From: Candidatus Dormiibacterota bacterium
GTDB taxonomy: Bacteria > Vulcanimicrobiota > Vulcanimicrobiia > Vulcanimicrobiales > Vulcanimicrobiaceae
Direction: 5' to 3'
Length of the DNA stretch: 43,225 bases
Assembly (NCBI GenBank): GCA_035532835.1
Contig: DATKQG010000045.1
Coordinates: forward strand, 1 to 43,225
The notes under the pieces are model-generated. The model was given only the letters and a program-made list of their open reading frames with translations. It was not told where the DNA came from and ran no database searches. Made by a program: the position numbers and the translations under genes. Shown here one piece after another: positions 29,227 through 37,310 of this stretch. The stretch's first letter is position 1. Every line of letters starts with the position of its first letter.

Positions 29227-30778
29227 AGCGACCGCGACGGTTACCGTCGATCCGCAGCACGACGGCAACCCGCTGCGCGACGGGTTACACCGCGACCGCG
29301 TCACCGATCCTTGCTCGATCGTCTTCTTCGGCGCCAGCGGCGACCTGTTCAAACGCATGCTGCTGCCGGCAGTATACGCCTTGCGCCTCAACGGCACGCT
29401 CTCCAACGATTTCGCTTTAGTGGGATATTCGCGCAGCAATTACACCGACGAGAGCTTTCGCGAATACTGCAAACAACAGCTCGACGAGTTCGCTCCCGCG
29501 GATCAAAAACCAAAAGGGGCGATCTGGGACGATTTCGAGCGCCGCATCAGCTACATGAGCGCCGATTTCGACGACGTGAAGTGCTACGAAGCACTCAAAA
29601 AACGTCTCGACGAAAATGACGCCCAACTCGGGACCGCGCACAATCGGCTCTTCTATCTGTCCACGCCGCCGTCGGTCTTTCCGGAAATTATCACGCACAT
29701 TAAGGCTGCCGGTATCGACCCGCGCACGCACGTCAAGGGCTGGACGCGGATCGTCGTGGAGAAGCCGTTCGGTACCGATCTGCTCTCGGCACGGGCGCTA
29801 CAACAGACGGTGGAGCGTGCTTTTGACGAGCGCAGCGTCTATCGCATCGATCACTACCTCGGCAAAGAACCGGTGCAAGACATCATGGCACTGCGGTTCG
29901 CCAATACGATTTTCGAGCCGGTATGGAATCGGAATTACGTGCAATCGGTACAGATTACCGCCGCCGAACAGCTCGGCGTCGAATTGCGCGGGGGCTACTA
30001 CGATAACGCGGGCGCGCTTCGCGACATGATTCAAAACCACGTCATGAATCTGTTGGCCTTGGTCGCGATGGAGCCGCCCGCAAGTTCGGATGCCGATGCG
30101 ATCCGTAACGAAAAATTCAAGGTACTCTCCGCCATCGCCCCGCCGACGCACGAGGACGTAGCGTCGATGTCCGCGCGCGGCCAGTACGGGGCCGGAAACA
30201 TCAACGGAAAACCGGTCATCGCCTACCGTTCCGAGCAAGACGTCGACCCGGAATCGAATACCGAAACCTTTGCGGCCGTACGGTTGCACGTCGATAGCTG
30301 GCGATGGGCCGGCGTGCCGTTCTATCTGCGTTCCGGTAAACGGCTCGCGCGTAAGGTCTCCGAGATCGCGGTAACGTTCAAGCCGATTCCGCACCGCCTC
30401 TACGGCGAATCCACCGATACGATCGAACCGAACGTACTCGTCATCAAGATCCAGCCCGAAGAGGGCGTCACGATGCGCTTCGAAGCCAAAGTTCCGGGCC
30501 CCAAGAGCCACATTCGCAGCGTGTTCATGGACTTCAATTACGGGTCCGGCTTCGGCGTGCAATCTCCGCCCGCATACGAACGGCTCATCGGCGATGCGAT
30601 TCGCGGCGACCAGACGCTCTTTACGCGATGGGATGCCGTCGAACGCGCCTGGGAGATCGTTACGCCCATCCTCGACGTTTGGGAGCACACCAAAGACTTC
30701 ACGTTTCCGAACTACCCCGCCGGTGGCCAGGGGCCCGAATCGGCCGCGAAGCTCTTTCCGGAGTGGCGCGCGCTTTGA
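29219..30778 (+). CDS. zwf: Glucose-6-phosphate 1-dehydrogenase
   Basis: Zwf oxidises glucose 6-phosphate to 6-phosphogluconolactone and is the entry point of the oxidative pathway. The 519-residue protein contains the nucleotide loop FFGASGDLFKRM (about 37-48), VVEKPFGTDL and the active-site RIDHYLGKEPVQDIM near residue 208. LRSGKRLARKVSEIAV and the C-terminal RWDAVERAWEIVTPI are also present. The ATG at 29219 overlaps gnd by eight bases. In the high-GC context the same frame is open further upstream over gnd, but those residues are not Zwf. The downstream opcA overlaps its stop. Confidence 0.97.
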   Translation: MAKATATVTVDPQHDGNPLRDGLHRDRVTDPCSIVFFGASGDLFKRMLLPAVYALRLNGTLSNDFALVGYSRSNYTDESFREYCKQQLDEFAPADQKPKGAIWDDFERRISYMSADFDDVKCYEALKKRLDENDAQLGTAHNRLFYLSTPPSVFPEIITHIKAAGIDPRTHVKGWTRIVVEKPFGTDLLSARALQQTVERAFDERSVYRIDHYLGKEPVQDIMALRFANTIFEPVWNRNYVQSVQITAAEQLGVELRGGYYDNAGALRDMIQNHVMNLLALVAMEPPASSDADAIRNEKFKVLSAIAPPTHEDVASMSARGQYGAGNINGKPVIAYRSEQDVDPESNTETFAAVRLHVDSWRWAGVPFYLRSGKRLARKVSEIAVTFKPIPHRLYGESTDTIEPNVLVIKIQPEEGVTMRFEAKVPGPKSHIRSVFMDFNYGSGFGVQSPPAYERLIGDAIRGDQTLFTRWDAVERAWEIVTPILDVWEHTKDFTFPNYPAGGQGPESAAKLFPEWRAL

Positions 30779-31764
30779 GCGCGCTCGATCTTCCTGCAGT
30801 CCTCGAAGAGTTGCGGGCGGCGCGAAGCAGCAGCGGTGAGCCGAATACCGCGACGATGACGCTTGCCGTATTCGTAGACGACGCGACCGTGGCGACGTGG
30901 GCGCGCGAGCGCGTCCGAGCGGTGGCCGACAAGCACCCATCCCGCGTCATCCTTCTTGACGCAACGATCTCGGAGGGAACCTATCACATCGGTCGGGCGA
31001 GCGCGCACGGCGACTGGCTGGAACTCGGCGTCGCCGGCACTACGCCCGATCATCTCGTGTCGATGCTCGAAACGGGATCGCTGCCGGAAGCGCCGATGCT
31101 GCTGATGTGGGGAGGCAGGCAGACCGCCTCCGATCAACGCTTCGAGCCGCTCGCGCGCCTGGCTCGAACCACCATCTGCAGCACGTCGATGATCGAGACG
31201 GACGCGGCCGCACTGCGCGATCTCGGCTTATTCGTAGAACGTCAACCGAACGTCACGATCGCCGATCTCGCGTACCTTCGGCTAGCCCCGTGGCAAGAAT
31301 GCATCGCCGGATTCTTCGACGATCCCGGCCAAGCCGCAGAACTCGCGCGGCTAGAAGAAATCGATATCGCCTGCGGCTCCGACGCCGAGAGCTACTATTT
31401 CGCGTGCTGGCTTGCAAGCCGCCTCGGATGGAGCATCGCGGGTCCTCGCACCTTCTCGTCCGAACGCGGTGGGCACGTTGCGCTATCCATCGAACGCTCC
31501 GGCGCCGCCCGGCGCATGCAGCGCGTGACGCTGCGTTCGAAAAACGGCCGTTTTGTCGCCGAAGTCGGCCACGACGATCCGGATGCCATCATTCTTGAAA
31601 GTAGCATCGGCAAGACGCAGCGCCATCGGTGCGGGCCGCTCGGCGGCGTCGATATCGCCTCGCTCGTCGAACGCGCGATCTTAGAAGGCGAGGGCGACCG
31701 CGTCTTTCGCGACACGCTCGCCGTCGCAACCGAATTGCTCACCTACGGAGCGGCGCGCTCGTGA
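30775..31764 (+). CDS. opcA: Glucose-6-phosphate dehydrogenase assembly protein OpcA
   Basis: OpcA proteins assist assembly and redox activation of Zwf in cyanobacteria and occur next to zwf in actinobacteria. The 329-residue protein fits by length, position between zwf and pgl, and pattern: an N-terminal domain with MTLAVFVDDATVATWARERV and HPSRVILLDA, a middle MWGGRQTASDQRF, and a C-terminal ACWLASRLGWSIAGPR domain. The TTG start at 30775 overlaps the zwf stop as TTGA with a GGAG about nine bases upstream; a GTG at 30763 is the alternative. Its presence supports a lineage close to Cyanobacteria, Actinobacteria or their neighbours. Confidence 0.88.
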   Translation: MSALDLPAVLEELRAARSSSGEPNTATMTLAVFVDDATVATWARERVRAVADKHPSRVILLDATISEGTYHIGRASAHGDWLELGVAGTTPDHLVSMLETGSLPEAPMLLMWGGRQTASDQRFEPLARLARTTICSTSMIETDAAALRDLGLFVERQPNVTIADLAYLRLAPWQECIAGFFDDPGQAAELARLEEIDIACGSDAESYYFACWLASRLGWSIAGPRTFSSERGGHVALSIERSGAARRMQRVTLRSKNGRFVAEVGHDDPDAIILESSIGKTQRHRCGPLGGVDIASLVERAILEGEGDRVFRDTLAVATELLTYGAARS

Positions 31765-32492
31765 GGTCCCCGGGCGAATTACGCGTCCTGCCCGATGCGA
31801 CCGCGGTCGCGGACGCGCTGGCGGAACTCGTCGCAGAGTCCGCACATTCGGCGATCGCGCAACGCGGACGCTTCGCGATATCGTTGGCCGGCGGAACGAC
31901 GCCGCGCGCGGCGTACGAGCGGCTCGCAGCCGAACCCTATCGTTCGGCGCTGCCGTGGGAAGACGTCCTCGCCTTCTTCGGCGACGAACGCTGCGTGCCG
32001 CCCGAAGACGCGCAGTCCAACTACCGCATGGCCCGCGAAGCGTTTCTGAATGCTGTAAACATTCCGGAGCGCAACGTCTATCGCATACGCGGCGAGGATC
32101 CGCCCGAACAAGCCGCCGCTTCGTATGCGGCCGATCTCAAGCGCGTTCTCGGCGATCGGCCGCGCTTCGATCTCGTGCTCTTGGGCATGGGGGCCGACGG
32201 CCACACCGCATCGCTCTTCCCCGGCACCGATCCGACGACCGATTCCGACCGGCTCGTACGCGCGGTCTATTCGGCCTCGGTCCAGATGTGGCGGATCACG
32301 CTGACGCCGAGCGTGCTGAATGCGGCTCGTTGCGTCACGTTCGCGGTGGAAGGCTCCGCAAAGAGCGCCGCACTCGCCGCCGTTCGCAACGGTGCCGACG
32401 ATCCGTCGACGTATCCCGCGCAAATCATCGCCCCAACGGACGGCCGGCTCATCTGGCTCGCCGACGCAGCCGCCGCCGCACGGACTCCCTAA
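31761..32492 (+). CDS. pgl: 6-phosphogluconolactonase
   Basis: Pgl hydrolyses 6-phosphogluconolactone, the product of Zwf. The 243-residue DevB-type protein has SLAGGTTPRAAYERLA near the N terminus, FFGDERCVPPEDAQSNYRMA and the active-site LGMGADGHTASLFPG near residue 145. WRITLTPSVLNAA and the final ADAAAA helix complete the family pattern. The GTG start at 31761 overlaps the opcA stop as GTGA. It is the last gene of the pentose-phosphate operon and its 3' end overlaps the convergent sigma factor gene by four bases, so no separate terminator separates them. Confidence 0.95.
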   Translation: MRSPGELRVLPDATAVADALAELVAESAHSAIAQRGRFAISLAGGTTPRAAYERLAAEPYRSALPWEDVLAFFGDERCVPPEDAQSNYRMAREAFLNAVNIPERNVYRIRGEDPPEQAAASYAADLKRVLGDRPRFDLVLLGMGADGHTASLFPGTDPTTDSDRLVRAVYSASVQMWRITLTPSVLNAARCVTFAVEGSAKSAALAAVRNGADDPSTYPAQIIAPTDGRLIWLADAAAAARTP

Positions 32493-33382
32493 CGCTCGAT
32501 GACCGATTGCGCGAGCGCGGCGCGATCTGCGATGAGATCGATCGCAGCGATTCGATCGCCCGTTATCTTGAAGCGGAACGCCACGCGCAGCTCCCCCGCA
32601 TGCATCCAAACCGCTCCCGGTTCGCCGTCGATTAGTACGGGCTGCGCGGCACGCGCGCGTGCGGAGAACGTCCGTGCAACGGCATCCGCGCCTTCGATAC
32701 CAGCCTCTAAACGATCGTTCTGCCAATACGCCGCTCCGCCCATCGCCATCACCGCCGCATCCGCCCTAAGCGTCGCTCCGGGATCGAGTAGCGCGAGCAG
32801 TGCGGAGAAATTTCCCGAGCGCGAGGCTTGGAGAAACGCGCGCACGAGTTCGTCGTGCCGCTGCGTCGCGGCATCACGGCCGGCGGATGCGCCGCGTACG
32901 CGGCGGCGCGCGCGGCTTGCGAGTTGCCGCGCCGCTTCCGGCGTCCTTCCCACGATCGCGGCGACGTCGTCGTATGGCACGTCGAACATGTCGTGCAACA
33001 CCAATGCAACGCGTTCTGCCGGCGGCAGCGCATCGAGCAGGATCAGCAGGGCCAAGCCGATCGAATCGGCGAGCATCGCTTCTTCCTCAGGCCGTTCGCC
33101 GGGAGCGATTGCGGCGATGTCGCGACGCGGATCATCCGGCATCAATTGCTCGCGCCGGCCGACGCGACGTTTCAGCGCGTCGAGGCAGACGCGCGCAACA
33201 ACGGTCGTGAGCCAGCCGTCGAGATTCGCAACGCGCGTAACGTCCGCGCGGCTTATGCGCAGCCAGCTTTCCTGCAGCGCGTCGTCGGATTCTACGGCCG
33301 ATCCCAGCATTCGCAGCGCGATCCGCCGCAAGCGCGGCCGAGCCGCCTCAAAGCGCTCCGCGAGCCGCTCCACGTCCTTCAT
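32489..33382 (-). CDS. ECF sigma factor with SnoaL-like C-terminal domain (ECF41/SigJ type)
   Basis: This 297-residue sigma factor has region 2 (RLRRIALRMLGSAVESDDALQ, then ESWLRISRA), region 4 (LPPAERVALVLHDMFDVPYDD, then VAAIVGRTPEAARQLASRARRRV) and a C-terminal NTF2/SnoaL-like extension from about residue 175. ECF41-type factors use this fused domain instead of a separate anti-sigma factor. The highly conserved DGGGR of that group is not intact here (AMGGAAYWQ sits in its place), so it may be a related subgroup. The ATG at 33382 has an AAGGGAG site. The neighbouring divergent VOC gene fits the usual pattern, in which such factors sit beside one small enzyme gene that they control. Confidence 0.88.
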   Translation of the reverse strand: MKDVERLAERFEAARPRLRRIALRMLGSAVESDDALQESWLRISRADVTRVANLDGWLTTVVARVCLDALKRRVGRREQLMPDDPRRDIAAIAPGERPEEEAMLADSIGLALLILLDALPPAERVALVLHDMFDVPYDDVAAIVGRTPEAARQLASRARRRVRGASAGRDAATQRHDELVRAFLQASRSGNFSALLALLDPGATLRADAAVMAMGGAAYWQNDRLEAGIEGADAVARTFSARARAAQPVLIDGEPGAVWMHAGELRVAFRFKITGDRIAAIDLIADRAALAQSVIER

Positions 33383-33404
33383 GAATCGTCTCCCTTGGGG
33401 CAGC

Positions 33405-33432
33405 CGTCACGTTTCACCGCGCTCGATCCGTC
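33405..33432 (+). promoter_or_regulatory. Candidate ECF-type promoter for the VOC gene
   Basis: CGTCACG at 33405-33411 and CGTC at 33429-33432 are separated by 17 bases. From memory, the target promoters described for ECF41 sigma factors are TGTCACA at -35 and CGTC at -10 with about 16 bases between. The match is five of seven plus four of four, on the strand reading into the VOC gene. A transcription start about 7 bases after CGTC leaves a short leader containing the GGAAGGAG ribosome site (33441-33448). This would place the VOC gene under the adjacent sigma factor; it is inference. Confidence 0.45.
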
Positions 33433-33457
33433 ATAGAGTTGGAAGGAGTATACAATC

Positions 33458-33802
33458 TTGAAGGACGTCTCCCTTATCGTCTATACCGTTGCCGAACTGG
33501 AAAAAGCCAAGCGATTCTTTTGCGAGCTCATCGGTGCCGACCCCTATGTCGATGGACCCGGGTACGTCGGATACAAGAGCGGAGACATGGAAATCGGACT
33601 CGTTCCGAACGGAGGCAAACGCGAACCGGGTGCGCTCGCCTACTGGACGGAGAGCGACATCGCGGCAAGCGTAAAAGCGCTCGTGGAGGCGGGCGGCACG
33701 GTCGTGCAAGAGATCACGGACGTCGGCTACGGAATGCTGGTCGCCAGCGTGAAGGATCCCAACGGCACGATCGTGGGATTACGACAGCCGCCCAAGGGTT
33801 AG
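33458..33802 (+). CDS. VOC-family (glyoxalase/bleomycin-resistance-like) protein
   Basis: This 114-residue cytosolic protein has the paired beta-alpha-beta-beta-beta modules of the vicinal oxygen chelate superfamily. The first module is SLIVYTVAELEKAKRFFCELIG and the second runs from DIAASVKALVEAGGTVVQE to ASVKDPNGTIVGLRQP. It starts with TTG at 33458 behind GGAAGGAG. Family members act as lyases, dioxygenases or drug-binding resistance proteins. The substrate cannot be inferred, and a metal-binding triad is not obvious. Its divergent position next to a SnoaL-tailed ECF sigma factor suggests it is that factor's target gene. Confidence 0.85.
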   Translation: MKDVSLIVYTVAELEKAKRFFCELIGADPYVDGPGYVGYKSGDMEIGLVPNGGKREPGALAYWTESDIAASVKALVEAGGTVVQEITDVGYGMLVASVKDPNGTIVGLRQPPKG

Positions 33803-33880
33803 CCGACCGTTCGAAGCGCTCATCCGCGAGGCCGTCGCGTTAAACGAGTCCTCAGCCCGCTAGCCCGCTCCCGCGACGCG

Positions 33881-34009
33881 CTACCCCCGGGCCCGGCGAT
33901 CGTTCCAGCGTTCGAGTTCGCGCGCGTAGAGCGTCGCACTTCGTTGCTGCAATTTCAGATACGTCTCCGGCGAGATGCGCATCGTCCGCCGCGGTGATGG
34001 AACGTTCAT
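33881..34009 (-). CDS. Possible 42-residue protein coupled to tolC
   Basis: An ATG at 34007-34009 overlaps the TolC stop as ATGA, with GGAGGAGG about 10 bases upstream, and opens a 42-residue frame ending at TAG. The product is basic and helical-looking (RRTMRISPETYLKLQQRSAT, then YARELERWNDRR), without signal peptide or membrane segment. About 30 of 41 third codon positions are G or C, similar to real genes here. The coupling, ribosome site and composition support it. I know no homologue and cannot assign a role. The alternative is chance read-through into the spacer. Confidence 0.45.
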   Translation of the reverse strand: MNVPSPRRTMRISPETYLKLQQRSATLYARELERWNDRRARG

Positions 34010-35745
34010 TTTGGAGCCCCTCCTCCGAGCGTGGAGAGATGTACATCGTTCGCGCCCAGGATCGATCCATCGACTCGCTGCAGTTCGACGACGGCTTTAT
34101 TGAGGGCGGTCTGCGCCGCGAGTTCGCGACCTTGTGCTTGCACGAGTTCGATTTGCCGCTGCAACACAAGGAACGTCGTGGACGCTCCGTTTCGGAATTT
34201 GCGTTGCTCGCTCGCGTAGACTTCGGCCGCGGTCGTGCGCGCTTGGGTTGCGGCATTCAAACGCGCGACCGCCGTTTGATACGCTTGGTATGCGTTGCGG
34301 ACCTCGAAGACGACCCGCTGCTGGATGCCGCGGCCTTGCAGTTGCGCTTGGAGTTCTTGTTCGCGCGCAGCCGCCAGATTCGCGCGGGCCGTCGTATTGC
34401 CGATGGGGAGATCGATCACAACGCCCACGGAGTACGTCGGGAATTTCCCGCTCCAGAGATTGCTATACGATTGCGCGGCGGATCCGACCATATACGGCGG
34501 GGGCGTCGCGGTTCCGAAGGTGCCACCGAGCGGCGAAAGCGCGTTACCGGCATAGCCGTTCGACTGATAGTTCATTTGCAGGTCTGCTTGCGGGAGAGCT
34601 TGATTCTTTGCATAGCGCAGATTGATGTCGGCTTGGCGCTGCGCGTCGGCGATCTGTCGAACTTCCGGGCGATTCTTGAGTGCTGAAGCCAGGAGCGCAT
34701 CGAAGCTCGGGATCTGCGGCGTTTGCAGCACGGGCGACGTCGGCACGAGATTGGCCCGCCAGATCGGATTCGCCGGATCGTCGACGAGCAGCCCCTTGAG
34801 GGTGTTCTGCACGGTTGAGACCTGCTGGAGATCTTCGAATACCCGGTCTTGGTAGGTCGAAACTTGCGTCGACGACTCGACCGCGTCGATCGGAGCGGCT
34901 TGGCCTTGCTTGGCCAATCGTACGTTGCTCGCTTGTTGGGCGACAGCCTGATGAAGCGCCTGTTCGTCGATCGCAACCGTACGCCACGCTGCGACCAAAC
35001 TCCAGTATTCGTTCTCGACGTTCGCGATGGTGGTCGAGGCGTCGGCGAGGGTCTGCGATTCCGATACGTCGGCATTGACCACCGATAGCAGGAGCGCTCG
35101 CTTCGCCGGATTGATCCCGGCGTTCTTGAGCAACGGCTGCGTCAGCGAGACGTTCAACGATGTCGGATAGTATGGATTGAACGCGTTGATATAGGTGTTG
35201 TCGTTCACTTTCGATTGCGAAAGGCTCACGCTATACTGTTGGCCGCTCGGCATCTGGCCTTTCAAACCGCCTTCGACCGTTTGCACGTTTTGCACGATCG
35301 GCTGAAAATCGTTTCCGCCGGCGAAAAACGCATTGGTCGCGGCCGAGGTGGAGTGCTTGACGGACGGTTCGAGCAAGAAGTGGACGTCGAAGGCGCCTTT
35401 GGCAGCCTGAATCTGGTAGGACGCGATCCGCGTGTTCGAGGCGGCAATCGAGAGATCCGGATTCTTGAGCAACGCCATTCCGATCGCATCGGAGAGCGTC
35501 AAACCGACGAACGGTTCTTGGGCCACGCCGACGATGTTCGCCGCGCTCGGTTGCGCTGCAGGGGGGCGATAGCCGCGAGCCACGCTCGGAATACGCGGGA
35601 ACACGGCCGTCGGCTGCGGCGTCGGGACTGCCGCGCGCGCCGGTAGCGGCGGGTGCGTGCCCTGCGCGGCCGCCGCACCGAACGGCATGCTCGCGGCCAT
35701 AGTGGCAGCGGATGCGACGACCAGCGATACGATTCGAGTGTTCAC
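34006..35745 (-). CDS. TolC-family outer-membrane efflux protein
   Basis: This 579-residue protein is the outer-membrane channel of the export system encoded here. It has a signal peptide (about 1-27), a proline-rich stretch (about 28-70, THPPLPARAAVPTPQPTAVF) and two outer-membrane-efflux repeats. The first repeat contains LTLSDAIGMALLKNPDLSIAA and the second PSFDALLASALKNRPEVRQIADAQRQ. The second is followed by long coiled-coil segments and the RKFRNGASTTFLVLQRQIELVQAQ motif. GTG start at 35745 with an AGGAG site. The transporter gene ends eight bases upstream. A TolC-type channel implies two membranes. Confidence 0.93.
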   Translation of the reverse strand: MNTRIVSLVVASAATMAASMPFGAAAAQGTHPPLPARAAVPTPQPTAVFPRIPSVARGYRPPAAQPSAANIVGVAQEPFVGLTLSDAIGMALLKNPDLSIAASNTRIASYQIQAAKGAFDVHFLLEPSVKHSTSAATNAFFAGGNDFQPIVQNVQTVEGGLKGQMPSGQQYSVSLSQSKVNDNTYINAFNPYYPTSLNVSLTQPLLKNAGINPAKRALLLSVVNADVSESQTLADASTTIANVENEYWSLVAAWRTVAIDEQALHQAVAQQASNVRLAKQGQAAPIDAVESSTQVSTYQDRVFEDLQQVSTVQNTLKGLLVDDPANPIWRANLVPTSPVLQTPQIPSFDALLASALKNRPEVRQIADAQRQADINLRYAKNQALPQADLQMNYQSNGYAGNALSPLGGTFGTATPPPYMVGSAAQSYSNLWSGKFPTYSVGVVIDLPIGNTTARANLAAAREQELQAQLQGRGIQQRVVFEVRNAYQAYQTAVARLNAATQARTTAAEVYASEQRKFRNGASTTFLVLQRQIELVQAQGRELAAQTALNKAVVELQRVDGSILGANDVHLSTLGGGAPK

Positions 35746-35753
35746 AGTAACTC

Positions 35754-37289
35754 CTATTCAGCCGGAATGGAACCGCCCAATCGCGGCTTATTGAGTAGCA
35801 AGACGAGTGGAGCGAGAAGGATGGTGATGATCGCGGTAATGCGCGAGGTGTCGGCGTACGATTGCACCTGCGCTTGACCGGCGATCATGCCTTCGAGATT
35901 GGCGAGCGCGGAGGTCGAGTGAGCACCCCCGTTTGCCGCAAGATACGATGCCGTCGCGGGGCTGGCGAGATTGATCGAAGCAGCCAGTTCCGTTTGATGG
36001 ACCGAGACGCCGCGTACCAGGAGCGTCACCAGCACCGCCGTAGCGATGCTGCCGCCGACTTGACGCGAAAGGTTGAAGAACGCCGAGGTTGCGGCTACGT
36101 CTTTATCCGGAACGCCGCCGATGACCGCGATCGAAAGCGGGACGAAGATCTGCGAGAGGCCTATACCGCTGATGACCAGCGATGCGATGAACGTGCCGAA
36201 GTCCGATTGCGGCGTCGTCACGTTCGCGAGCATCCAATTCGAGACCGCCAACAGCACGAAGCCGATGGCCGTGGAGATGCGTGGATCGATCACGCCCCGC
36301 CCCGCGAGTGCGGCGGTGATCGGCGTAAAAATCATCACCGCCGCCGCGCGTACGAGAATCGTCAGGCCGGAGAGCGTTGCCGTAAACCCCAGCGATCCTT
36401 GCAGATATTGCGGTAAGACCAAGATCGAGCCGTAGAGGCTCACGCCGAGCACTCCGCCCAGGATGCTGCCCGCCGCCACCTGTCGCAGACGCAGCACGCG
36501 CAGATCCACCACCGGGATTTTCGAGCGCAGGGTCCACACGACGAATCCGACCAGCGCGATGGCCGCGAGCGCGGTGAAGAGCCGGATGTTCGGATCGCTC
36601 AACCAATCGTAGGTCTGCCCTTGATCCAACACGTACTGCATCGAGCCCAAGCCCGCCGCCAGCAATCCCAAACCGATCCAATCGAGTCTCCGATACGTCG
36701 GCTTGAGCGGATTGCGCAGGTAGAACCAGACCAGTAACGCGGCCGCGATGCCAACCGGAATATTGATGTAAAACGCCCACCGCCAGGTGAGATTATCCGT
36801 AATCCATCCGCCTAGAACCGGCCCCAACGCCGGCCCGACGATAACGCCCATCGCGAAGATGCCCTGCGCCTTACCTTGTTCCTTGATGGTGTAGGTGTCG
36901 CGCAAGATCGCCTGAGCCGTCGAAATCAGCCCGCCGCCGCCGAGTCCTTGCACGATGCGCCAAAACACCAACTGCTCGAACGTTCCGGAGAGTCCGCACA
37001 TGAGCGAGGCGATGGTAAAGATGACGATCGATGCGAAGAAATACTGCCGCCGGCCAAAACGCGCCGCCAGCCATGGCGTGAGCGGAATAACGATAACGTT
37101 GGCGATGATGTACCCGGTTACCACCCAAGCGCCCTGATCGACCGCGACCCCGTAATTGCCTTGAATGTTCGGCAAGGCGACGTTGACGATCGTGGTGTCG
37201 ATAATCTCCAAGAGCGTCGCCGAGATCACGGCGAGGCTCACAATGATCCTGCGCCAGCCGAACTCGACCACGCTTCGTTGTTCCATCAT
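35754..37289 (-). CDS. emrB: EmrB/QacA-type MFS drug exporter (DHA2, 14 TM)
   Basis: This 511-residue proton-driven exporter belongs to the DHA2 family. Recognisable are the TM1 motif TLLEIIDTTIVNVALPNIQG, QGAWVVTGYIIANVIVIPL, motif A-like WLAARFGRRQ, the antiporter motif C GPALGPVLGGWITDNLTW and RWAFYINIPVGI. The 14-helix length is as expected. With the EmrA-type adaptor upstream and TolC downstream it should form a tripartite pump spanning both membranes. The substrate is unknown; homologues export hydrophobic drugs, uncouplers or siderophore-like molecules. The adaptor gene ends 21 bases upstream. Confidence 0.94.
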   Translation of the reverse strand: MMEQRSVVEFGWRRIIVSLAVISATLLEIIDTTIVNVALPNIQGNYGVAVDQGAWVVTGYIIANVIVIPLTPWLAARFGRRQYFFASIVIFTIASLMCGLSGTFEQLVFWRIVQGLGGGGLISTAQAILRDTYTIKEQGKAQGIFAMGVIVGPALGPVLGGWITDNLTWRWAFYINIPVGIAAALLVWFYLRNPLKPTYRRLDWIGLGLLAAGLGSMQYVLDQGQTYDWLSDPNIRLFTALAAIALVGFVVWTLRSKIPVVDLRVLRLRQVAAGSILGGVLGVSLYGSILVLPQYLQGSLGFTATLSGLTILVRAAAVMIFTPITAALAGRGVIDPRISTAIGFVLLAVSNWMLANVTTPQSDFGTFIASLVISGIGLSQIFVPLSIAVIGGVPDKDVAATSAFFNLSRQVGGSIATAVLVTLLVRGVSVHQTELAASINLASPATASYLAANGGAHSTSALANLEGMIAGQAQVQSYADTSRITAIITILLAPLVLLLNKPRLGGSIPAE

Positions 37290-37310
37290 TACGATATCCT
37301 GACGGTATCG

